A DNA stretch of 7,625 bases from Chitinophaga pinensis (GTDB lineage: Bacteria > Bacteroidota > Bacteroidia > Chitinophagales > Chitinophagaceae), in contig CALQKL020000100.1 of assembly GCA_943331145.2 (NCBI GenBank), forward strand, positions 1 to 7,625. The letters run 5' to 3'. A model generated the notes under the pieces. The model was given only the letters and a program-made list of their open reading frames with translations, did no database searches and was not told where the DNA came from. Within the stretch, counting starts at the first letter, position 1, and every line of letters begins with the position of its first letter. Both the position numbers and the translations under genes were made by a program. This document shows, one piece after another, positions 1-5,422 of the stretch.

Positions 1-1
1 A

Positions 2-73
2 ATGCTGGTCATCGTTATACGGATTAGTATAAAAAGTAGATATCAAGATTTGTTGAATTTTGAAAAAAAATAG
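2..73 (+). CDS. Possible 3' end of an upstream gene (partial, uncertain)
   Basis: The frame starting at base 2 stays open to a TAG at 71-73 and would end in RYQDLLNFEKK. It stops 4 bases before the ATG at 78, a spacing like the other gene junctions in this cluster, so an operon partner may lie upstream. Two other frames also close here: frame 1 at 25-27 (ending NAGHRYTD) and frame 3 at 30-32. With so few codons none can be proved to be the real gene tail, and no family can be assigned. Sequence to the left of the window would settle it. Confidence 0.2.
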   Translation: MLVIVIRISIKSRYQDLLNFEKK

Positions 74-77
74 TACT

Positions 78-542
78 ATGAAAAAATGGAAAAAAATAGG
101 TTGGAGTATTTTCGCAATTGGTGTAGTTTCTGCTGTTGTGATTCTATATTTTGCAACGAAAAAACCTGCCACAGCTGAAGACAGTGAACCAGTAGCAAAA
201 TTTTCAACCACAGAATTCATTGAAAAACTTAATGCTAATAAAGCCACGATATCTGCTACATATATGGATAAAAACATTGCAGTTTCAGGAAACGTTATGG
301 AAGTAAATAAAGACCAATGTAGTTTGGTTTTAGATGCCGGAAACAACGCCATCATTACATGTACTTTTGATAGCGCCGTTTTTGCAAAACATGCTGCTAC
401 ATTTGAAAAAGGCAAACCCACTTCTATTAAAGGAATTTATTTTGGTTGTGATGGATTTGAAAAAAGCGACTCAACCGATATGATGGATTTGTTGCCTCAA
501 CAAAAATCTGCCATGATGAAAACATGTTCCGTTAATAAATAA
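78..542 (+). CDS. Membrane-anchored OB-fold protein (tRNA_anti-like family)
   Basis: This is a 154-residue protein of unknown function. Seen: a lysine-rich N-terminus (MKKWKK) and one hydrophobic segment at about residues 8-26, suggesting an N-in membrane anchor or uncleaved signal. An acidic linker follows, then a compact domain at about 45-152. That domain has the pattern of the tRNA_anti-like OB-fold family: YMDKNIAVSGNVMEV (62-76), a beta strand with ITCTF (93-97), KGKPTSIKG (111-119), and a C-terminal GCDGF...DLLPQQK...KTCSV. Cysteines at 81, 95, 124 and 150 could form disulfides if the domain is periplasmic. The family name refers to the fold; nothing here indicates tRNA binding. I chose the ATG at 78. 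An in-frame TTG at 60 would add six residues (start MKKNST) without improving the signal, and it would overlap the possible upstream frame. The YceI gene begins 17 bases downstream, so co-transcription is likely. Family confidence is moderate. Confidence 0.8.
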   Translation: MKKWKKIGWSIFAIGVVSAVVILYFATKKPATAEDSEPVAKFSTTEFIEKLNANKATISATYMDKNIAVSGNVMEVNKDQCSLVLDAGNNAIITCTFDSAVFAKHAATFEKGKPTSIKGIYFGCDGFEKSDSTDMMDLLPQQKSAMMKTCSVNK

Positions 543-559
543 CCATTAAAATAAATAAA

Positions 560-1114
560 ATGAAAAAAATACTTTTCTTAAGCATTGCAATCTTAAGTAT
601 TACAACTGCTTTCGCTCAAAAAAAATTATATTCTACAACTACAGGTACAACAACATTTGATGCAGGTACTGGTGTTGAAAATATTTCTGCTACAAATAAA
701 TCAACCACCTCCGTATTTGATGCTGTTTCAGGTCAAATGCAATTTAAAATCATGAATAAGGGTTTTGAATTTTGGAGCCAATTGATGCAAGATCATTTTA
801 ATGAGAATTATATGGAGAGTGAAAAATATCCAAAAACAATGTTTAGTGGAAATATTACCGACATTAAAAAAGTTAACTTTTCAAAAGATGGCACCTATCC
901 TGTAAAAGTAAAAGGAACCTTGGATATGCATGGTGTAAAAAAAGAAATTGAAACAACTGGTAGTTTAAAAATCAAAGGAGATCAAGTCGTTGGAACTTCT
1001 TCCTTTATTGTTGCTTTAGCAGATTATAACATTGTCATTCCAGGCGTTGTAAAAGATAAACTGGCTAAAACAGTAAAAATTGATGTATCATGTAATTACT
1101 CGCTTATAAAATAA
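560..1114 (+). CDS. YceI family periplasmic lipocalin-like protein
   Basis: This 184-residue protein has a clear Sec signal peptide, MKKILFLSIAILSITTAFAQ, with cleavage probably after the FAQ at residues 18-20. The mature part matches the YceI family: an N-terminal strand region with TTTFDA, the hallmark segment HFNENYMESEKYPKTMFSG (79-97), and VKGTLDMHGVKKEIE (117-131) near the end of the barrel. YceI proteins form a lipocalin-like barrel that, in characterised members, binds a long isoprenoid chain such as a polyprenyl quinone; no enzymatic role is established. The length is normal for the family. The gene lies 17 bases after the OB-fold gene and 5 bases before the DUF5777 barrel, with consecutive TAA codons at its end, the last of which overlaps the next ATG. 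The context suggests a periplasmic partner of an envelope set. A lipid or quinone ligand is inferred from the family only. Confidence 0.92.
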   Translation: MKKILFLSIAILSITTAFAQKKLYSTTTGTTTFDAGTGVENISATNKSTTSVFDAVSGQMQFKIMNKGFEFWSQLMQDHFNENYMESEKYPKTMFSGNITDIKKVNFSKDGTYPVKVKGTLDMHGVKKEIETTGSLKIKGDQVVGTSSFIVALADYNIVIPGVVKDKLAKTVKIDVSCNYSLIK

Positions 1115-1119
1115 TAATA

Positions 1120-2070
1120 ATGAAAAATAATTTTTTAAAATATACAGTTATACTTTCAATTGCCCTTTTTTCTAAACAGGTTGTTTTGGCACAAGACGAT
1201 TTACTTTCAATCGTAGAAAAAAATGAACCGAAGAAAAAAGAATATGTAAACAATGCGTTCAAATCGAGCAGAGTAATTAACGGTCATTCGATGGAGTTTA
1301 TAGGCAAGGGTGTGTTAGACACCAGAATCCTTCACCGATTTGGGCTTATTAATACAGGCGCAAAAAATTTATATGGCTTAGACCAAGCTAATATGCGTTT
1401 AGGATTTGATTATGGCATTTCTAAAGACCTTACCATTGGAATAGGAAGAAGCAATGTAGGTAAAGAATTGGATGGATTTATCAAATACAGATTAATTCAA
1501 CAATCCAAAGGAGGCGAATCTAGTTCACCAGTTTCTGTAATTTTTATTACGGGCATGACATATTCTGGATTGCCATTTGCCGAACCAGGAAATCCGGGTA
1601 ATTTTTATTCCAATAAAATGGGATTCTATAATCAAGTTATCATTGGAAGAAAGTTCTCAGATAAATTCAGTTTTCAATTAACACCAACCCATGTTCATTT
1701 AAATCTTGTTCCAAGAAATATAGATGCCAACGATATTTTTGCCATTGGTACGGGTGCGAGATTAAAACTATCGAATCGAATTGCTTTCGTGGTTGATTAT
1801 CACTACATTCTGAAAGATTTAAGTAGAGATCTTGTAACTTTTTCTGAAGGAGAAACCGAAGCTAAAACACAAGTTGAGAAATATGTAAACCCTCTTGCCA
1901 TTGGCTTCGACATTGAAACGGGTGGTCACGTTTTCCAACTTCATTTTTCAAACTCAACTGGTATGAACGAAAAATCTTTCATCACCAATACCACCAACAA
2001 ATGGGGTAAAGGCGAAATTCGCTTTGGATTTAATTTATCGAGGGTGTTTACGGTTGTTAAGAAGAAGTAG
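1120..2070 (+). CDS. DUF5777 family outer-membrane beta-barrel protein
   Basis: This 316-residue protein begins with a signal peptide (about 1-25, ending VVLAQ). A short charged segment (26-50, rich in K, E and N) follows, then a series of amphipathic strands typical of an outer-membrane barrel. Recognisable family segments are SSRVINGHSMEF (49-60), LHRFGLINTG (71-80), YNQVIIGRKFSDKFSFQ (170-186), LTPTHVHLNLV (187-197) and the C-terminal block NPLAIGFDIETGGHVFQLH (257-275) with WGKGEIRFGFNLSRVF. This is the pattern I associate with DUF5777, a Bacteroidota family of unknown function. Its ATG overlaps the third of three TAA triplets after the YceI gene, so translation is probably coupled or at least polycistronic. 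A hairpin starts 10 bases after its stop. The histidine-containing stretch PTHVHLN could face the barrel interior, but no ligand can be assigned. Confidence 0.88.
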   Translation: MKNNFLKYTVILSIALFSKQVVLAQDDLLSIVEKNEPKKKEYVNNAFKSSRVINGHSMEFIGKGVLDTRILHRFGLINTGAKNLYGLDQANMRLGFDYGISKDLTIGIGRSNVGKELDGFIKYRLIQQSKGGESSSPVSVIFITGMTYSGLPFAEPGNPGNFYSNKMGFYNQVIIGRKFSDKFSFQLTPTHVHLNLVPRNIDANDIFAIGTGARLKLSNRIAFVVDYHYILKDLSRDLVTFSEGETEAKTQVEKYVNPLAIGFDIETGGHVFQLHFSNSTGMNEKSFITNTTNKWGKGEIRFGFNLSRVFTVVKKK

Positions 2071-2080
2071 TTTTGAAAGG

Positions 2081-2112
2081 TTGTAGGGGTTGAATATTTT
2101 CAACCCTTACAA
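2081..2112 (+). terminator. Hairpin ending the OB-YceI-DUF5777 operon
   Basis: Bases 2081-2094 pair with 2099-2112 as a 14-bp stem, with one G-T wobble (2086/2107) around a TATT loop. The hairpin begins 10 bases after the DUF5777 stop codon. The following tract is only moderately T-rich (AAGAGGTTTTTGAGGTTTTG), so it is a weaker intrinsic terminator than the one at 5269-5300. It could instead act mainly to protect mRNA 3' ends. Confidence 0.65.
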
Positions 2113-2129
2113 GAGGTTTTTGAGGTTTT

Positions 2130-2156
2130 GTTCAAAAGGTTCAATAAGTTCAATGC
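2130..2156 (+). repeat. Three tandem 9-bp GTTCAA units
   Basis: The units GTTCAAAAG, GTTCAATAA and GTTCAATGC lie head to tail at 2130-2138, 2139-2147 and 2148-2156, sharing the first six bases. I recall short GTTCAA runs like this between genes in other Bacteroidota genomes. A coding role is unlikely. Confidence 0.5.
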
Positions 2157-2175
2157 AAAAGGTTAGCCCCCTCAA

Positions 2176-2189
2176 TCCCCCAAGGGGGA
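2176..2189. repeat. C5/G5 intergenic palindrome
   Basis: TCCCCC (2176-2181), two A bases and GGGGGA (2184-2189) form a perfect inverted repeat, preceded by AGCCCCCTCAA. C5-AA(A)-G5 words of this type recur between genes in many Bacteroidota genomes, as I recall. The abrupt local rise in G+C within AT-rich DNA supports a dispersed repeat module rather than drift. Confidence 0.6.
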
Positions 2190-2251
2190 AGTTGGAAGCG
2201 TTTTCCAATAGAACTTTTTGGTTTTTTGTAAGAAGTTTTTTAACCGTTATT

Positions 2252-2312
2252 CTTTGCTCCTTTGCGAGCTTTGCGTGAAACAAAAAACTTCGAGCCTTTG
2301 TGCCTTCGTGTC
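2252..2312. repeat. CTTTGCG-type degenerate tandem repeat
   Basis: CTTTGCTC (2252), CTTTGCGAG (2260) and CTTTGCGTG (2269) are contiguous 8-9 bp units. After a gap of about 18 bases containing an A run, CTTTGTGC (2296) and CTTCGTGTC (2304) follow on the same strand. I recall similar CTTTGCG runs as a common intergenic motif in Bacteroidota. Neither a transposase nor target-site duplications are visible. Confidence 0.55.
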
Positions 2313-2320
2313 AAAAAAAT

Positions 2321-2332
2321 CGCGTTTACGCG
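2321..2332. repeat. CGCGT/ACGCG palindrome
   Basis: CGCGT (2321-2325) and ACGCG (2328-2332) are separated by TT. This follows an A7 run directly after the CTTTGCG array and may be part of the same repeat element. It could also be a DNA-binding site, although nothing supports one over the other. Confidence 0.35.
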
Positions 2333-2348
2333 CATTCGGGTTTCAAAT

Positions 2349-2392
2349 CACTTCCCCTTTGTCATAAAACTGTAAAAATAACCCACTTCCCC
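2349..2392 (+). promoter_or_regulatory. Paired 9-bp direct repeats upstream of the receptor gene
   Basis: CACTTCCCC occurs at 2349-2357 and again at 2384-2392, 35 bases apart start to start, followed in both cases by a T-rich stretch. The pair lies 60-103 bases before the TonB-dependent receptor start, where a regulator could bind. No regulator family can be named from this. I found no good match to the Bacteroidota -33/-7 promoter (TTTG and TAnnTTTG) at a sensible distance. Confidence 0.3.
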
Positions 2393-2424
2393 ATTTCATG
2401 ACAATTCTATGATGAATTAACTGC

Positions 2425-2450
2425 TTGTAGCATAGACATTTGCGCTACAA
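2425..2450 (+). promoter_or_regulatory. Hairpin abutting the receptor start codon
   Basis: TTGTAGC (2425-2431) and GCTACAA (2444-2450) form a perfect 7-bp inverted repeat with a 12-base loop, ending one base before the ATG at 2452. In mRNA this stem would occlude the ribosome landing site; in DNA it could be an operator. Either would fit a regulated uptake gene, but the role is inferred. Confidence 0.4.
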
Positions 2451-2451
2451 A

Positions 2452-4578
2452 ATGAAAAGCATTTTTCAAACCATATTATTGTTGTTTTTGTCATTGTCGG
2501 TATTTGCTCAAAATGACACCACCTATGCCCCATTTTCTTCAATGCAGGAAGTAGTCATTACAGCTACAAAAACAGAAACTAAATTGGGAAATGTTACTAT
2601 GCCCATCAGCATCATTTCTAAAAAAAATATTGAGCAAGCTGGCAGTTTAAGATTGAAAGACATTTTACAAGAGCAAGCTGGATTGTCTATTACAAATGGC
2701 TTCGGCGCAGGCATTCAAATGCAAGGTTTAAATCCTGATTATACCCTCATTTTATTAAATGGCGCTCCGTTGGTTGGAAGAACTGCAGGCGTACTCGATC
2801 TCAATAGAATTGGTATTACTAACATCAAAAAAATTGAAATTGTAAAAGGACCATCTTCAAGTTTGTATGGTTCCGAAGCAATGGCAGGTGTAATCAATAT
2901 CATCACAGAAAACAATGGAGACAAAAAAATACAATTCGGAGCCAGATATGGATTTGGAAATCCGAATTCAGGATGGGCAACTCCGTTAGGAAAATCTGTT
3001 TTCAAAAACACTGATTTTAATTTTTTATTCATAACAAAATATAAAAAAGCAAACGTAAATTTTTCGTCAAATGCTTTTTATTTAGATGGCATTAGTTTCA
3101 GACCGTATTCATCAGAGCGGGTTACGCAACCTATTTGGCGTTTAACCAATCAGCTGTCGATATCCGCTCCAGTAAATGATAAAACCAATTTTTCATTTCT
3201 TATTCGAAATGGATACGATCAAATAAAACAATCATTTGCCGTTAACAACAATGGTGCGGTTAGCACTTCTTATGGAAATGAAATCAACAACGATTTAAAT
3301 ATCAACTCAAGCCTAAAACATACTGTCAATGAAAAAATAAAATCTTCATTGAATTTGTACGCTACTTTATACAAAGGATATCAAAAATTAAATTTCTCCG
3401 ACAAGCCAGATAGCAGTTATATTGATGAATTCAGACAACATTTATATCGCGCAGAAAATCAAAATGATGTTCGATTAAAAAACATGCTTTTGAGTTTTGG
3501 CGCTGGCTATGTAATTGATCAAGCATATTCTACACGATACGATAATGTTGAAAGCAGAAAACAAAATCAAATTCTTTATGCATTTGCGCAACATGAATGG
3601 ACGCTATCAAAAAAATTAATTTTCACATCTGGTGTTCGATATGATCACAATAAAATATTTGCCGCAGCTTTTAGTCCGAAGTTTTCTTTTAGATATATCG
3701 CCAATAAAGCCATAACCATTAAGGGTTCTATAGGCCGAGGTTTTAAAGCACCAGATTTTAGACAATTGTATTTAAACTTTACCAATAATGCAGCAGGAGG
3801 CTATTCTGTATTGGGTTCTATTGATGCCATTAAAATTATTCAGCAAATGCAAACCCTTGGGCAGATTAGTGAAATAAAGGATGATTACAATAAATTAAGC
3901 ACCTTAAAACCTGAATTTTCTACAGGTATAAATTTAGGTGGGACGGTATTTTTTAATAAGAATATACAGCTGGATTTTAACGGATTTAGAAATGATATTG
4001 AAGGGTTAATTGATGTGCGACAAGTGGCAACAAAATTGAATGGTGCACAAATTTTTAGTTACATCAACATCAAAAATGCATACACACAAGGACTAGAATT
4101 GGATTTAAAATGGAAGGCAACAAAACAAATCTCAATTTCTACCGGCTATCAATTTTTGGAAACTGCGGATAAAGATGAATTGGCAAATATAAAAGCCGGG
4201 AGAGTATATACAAGAAATGTAGATGGAACAAGCAGAATCTTACTCAATAAAGAATATGTTGGCTTAGCAAACAGAAGCAAACATATGGGAAACGTAAAAA
4301 TCAATTATGAAAACAAGCATGGTTTATTTATCAATACAAGGTTGATATACAAATCGAGATGGTATGTTGGAGATCGAGATGGCAATGGCTTGTTAAACAA
4401 AAACGATGAAAATGGTGAAGGTTATTTTTTAATAAATGTCGCAGCCGGAAAAGCTATTAATAAAAAATTAAACCTCAATATTGGCATGGATAATGTTACG
4501 AATTATCAAGACGTAAATTATCTGCCTAATTTATCTGGAAGAATGATCTACTTAACTATTAATTATACACTTAAATAA
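2452..4578 (+). CDS. TonB-dependent outer-membrane receptor, heme/HmuR-like class
   Basis: This 708-residue active-transport receptor should import a substrate across the outer membrane using TonB-ExbBD energy. Seen in order: signal peptide (1-20, ending VFAQ), TonB box EVVITATKTE (33-42), and a plug domain with SLRLKDILQEQAGLSI (65-80), QGLNPDYTLILLNGAPL (91-107) and IEIVKGPSSSLYGSEAMAGVINI (split at 128-140 and 141-150). A beta-barrel follows with the receptor hallmark GRGFKAPDFRQLY (428-440), LKPEFS (485-490), and a closing strand MIYLTINYTLK. It lacks the N-terminal carboxypeptidase-regulatory-like domain of SusC-type receptors. The start is the ATG at 2452, which places the signal peptide correctly; a TTG 12 bases upstream would lie inside the hairpin. 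The following gene is an HmuY-like lipoprotein, pointing to heme or tetrapyrrole uptake. The usual heme-receptor histidines in the plug and between FxAP and NPxL are absent; the only histidines are 290, 330, 381, 399, 611 and 623. An EF-hand-like loop lies at 641-652. Confidence 0.93.
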   Translation: MKSIFQTILLLFLSLSVFAQNDTTYAPFSSMQEVVITATKTETKLGNVTMPISIISKKNIEQAGSLRLKDILQEQAGLSITNGFGAGIQMQGLNPDYTLILLNGAPLVGRTAGVLDLNRIGITNIKKIEIVKGPSSSLYGSEAMAGVINIITENNGDKKIQFGARYGFGNPNSGWATPLGKSVFKNTDFNFLFITKYKKANVNFSSNAFYLDGISFRPYSSERVTQPIWRLTNQLSISAPVNDKTNFSFLIRNGYDQIKQSFAVNNNGAVSTSYGNEINNDLNINSSLKHTVNEKIKSSLNLYATLYKGYQKLNFSDKPDSSYIDEFRQHLYRAENQNDVRLKNMLLSFGAGYVIDQAYSTRYDNVESRKQNQILYAFAQHEWTLSKKLIFTSGVRYDHNKIFAAAFSPKFSFRYIANKAITIKGSIGRGFKAPDFRQLYLNFTNNAAGGYSVLGSIDAIKIIQQMQTLGQISEIKDDYNKLSTLKPEFSTGINLGGTVFFNKNIQLDFNGFRNDIEGLIDVRQVATKLNGAQIFSYINIKNAYTQGLELDLKWKATKQISISTGYQFLETADKDELANIKAGRVYTRNVDGTSRILLNKEYVGLANRSKHMGNVKINYENKHGLFINTRLIYKSRWYVGDRDGNGLLNKNDENGEGYFLINVAAGKAINKKLNLNIGMDNVTNYQDVNYLPNLSGRMIYLTINYTLK

Positions 4579-4584
4579 AAGAAA

Positions 4585-5247
4585 ATGAAAAAAAGTACAA
4601 TTGGAATTTTGGCCATTGCAGCATTAATTTTCAATGCTTGTAAAAATGATGAAACAAACAATGTTGTAGTAAATCCTAATGATTACAATGTTGCCGTTAG
4701 TGGAAAAATTGTAACCGTTAAAAACTTACCAGCTGATACTGTTGTTGGAATTGGTGCACAAGGACCTTATGGTGCGGGTAAATACACATTCTTTAGTTTG
4801 GGTACAAATTCAAAAATTGCGTCTACTGATTCTGCAACCAGCAATTGGGATTTAGCTTTTGCAGGTACAACCATTCGCATTAACGCAGGTACAAGTGGAC
4901 CAGGAAATGGCGGTGCATTTGTGTACACAGGAACATTCGATGCATTAACATCTGTTCCAGTAGATTCTACATTTAGAATAGATCAAGCACCTACTTATGC
5001 CATTACAAAAGGTTCTGGAAAAGGTTGGTACAATTATGATGGGCCAAACAATTTGGTAACTGCAATTCCTGGTCGTGTGTTGGTTATCAAAACAGCAACA
5101 GGAAAATATGCAAAAGTGGAAATTTTAAATTATTACAAAGGAAATACCACACCGCTTTCAACAGCAACTGATAGTGTAAAAATTTATGATTCAAGATATT
5201 ACAGTTTCCGTTATACTTATCAAGCTGATGGAACTACAACATTTTAA
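4585..5247 (+). CDS. HmuY-family surface lipoprotein
   Basis: This 220-residue lipoprotein has a type II signal peptide; Cys19 in IFNAC is the probable lipidation site, with a somewhat loose lipobox. The residues after it, CKNDE, resemble the acidic lipoprotein export signal that sends Bacteroidota lipoproteins to the cell surface. The rest fits the HmuY family, which in Porphyromonas gingivalis captures heme and passes it to the HmuR receptor. Matching segments are FFSLGTNSKI (69-78), SNWDLAF (86-92), GRVLVIKTATGKYAKVEIL (163-181) with NYYKG, and RYYSFRYTYQ (204-213). It lies 6 bases after the receptor gene and before a strong terminator, so the two form an operon. Oddity: the mature protein contains no histidine and no methionine, the residues known to bind heme iron in characterised HmuY-type proteins. 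It may use tyrosine, bind porphyrin without axial ligation, or bind something else. Confidence 0.85.
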   Translation: MKKSTIGILAIAALIFNACKNDETNNVVVNPNDYNVAVSGKIVTVKNLPADTVVGIGAQGPYGAGKYTFFSLGTNSKIASTDSATSNWDLAFAGTTIRINAGTSGPGNGGAFVYTGTFDALTSVPVDSTFRIDQAPTYAITKGSGKGWYNYDGPNNLVTAIPGRVLVIKTATGKYAKVEILNYYKGNTTPLSTATDSVKIYDSRYYSFRYTYQADGTTTF

Positions 5248-5268
5248 TTGAAATAAGATTTTATCTTT

Positions 5269-5300
5269 AAGTCACCTCATTTTGGGGTGACTTTTTATTT
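5269..5300 (+). terminator. Rho-independent terminator of the receptor-lipoprotein operon
   Basis: Bases 5269-5278 (AAGTCACCTC) pair with 5284-5293 (GGGGTGACTT) as a 10-bp stem with one wobble pair, around an ATTTT loop. The T-rich tail CTTTTTATTT follows directly. It sits 21 bases after the lipoprotein stop codon. This is a textbook intrinsic terminator and separates the uptake operon from the malic enzyme gene. Confidence 0.92.
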
Positions 5301-5330
5301 ATAGGGATTAAAAGGAGCTTAATCTTTCAA

Positions 5331-5363
5331 TTTTTGTAAATTGCACGTTCTTGAATATTTTAA
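5331..5363 (+). promoter_or_regulatory. Weak candidate Bacteroidota promoter for the malic enzyme gene
   Basis: TTTTTG at 5331-5336 could serve as the -33 element, and TATTTTAA at 5356-5363 matches TAnnTTTG at four of its six fixed positions, with a 19-base spacer. Transcription would then start inside the inverted repeat at 5361-5388. The region is AT-rich, so chance matches are easy. Confidence 0.22.
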
Positions 5364-5388
5364 AATCAAAATATTTGTTTTGATTTTA
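5361..5388. promoter_or_regulatory. Perfect 11-bp inverted repeat upstream of maeB
   Basis: TAAAATCAAAA (5361-5371) and TTTTGATTTTA (5378-5388) are exact reverse complements separated by TATTTG. The element ends 34 bases before the malic enzyme ATG and has no T-tract suited to termination. Its symmetry and place suit a dimeric regulator's operator or a 5'-leader stem-loop. No regulator can be named. Confidence 0.55.
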
Positions 5389-5422
5389 TTGTTGATTTAA
5401 AAAAAGATATAACTGATAACAT

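Noticed and set aside
60..77. TTG at 60 as the start of the OB-fold gene
   Set aside because: It only adds six residues before the natural MKKWKK membrane-anchor start at 78 and overlaps a possible upstream frame.
2090..2278. A 62-codon open frame on the + strand
   Set aside because: It begins inside the terminator hairpin and is built from the GTTCAA units, the C5/G5 palindrome and the CTTTGCG repeats. Its composition follows the repeats and its product resembles no family I recognise.
2395..2416. Fur-box-like dyad TTCAT...ATGAA before the receptor
   Set aside because: Only five bases are symmetric around a 12-base spacer, and the match to a Fur-type 7-1-7 site is poor. It is not distinguishable from chance in AT-rich DNA.
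2440..2451. TTG at 2440 as the receptor start
   Set aside because: The ATG at 2452 directly begins a standard signal peptide; the TTG lies within the loop of the upstream hairpin.
2279..2451. Cobalamin riboswitch upstream of the TonB-dependent receptor
   Set aside because: I looked because BtuB-type genes often carry one, but the leader is short and lacks the conserved B12-box sequence and multi-helix layout.
2523..3032. Minus-strand open frames inside the receptor gene
   Set aside because: They are antisense to conserved plug-domain codons of the TonB-dependent receptor and encode no recognisable domain.
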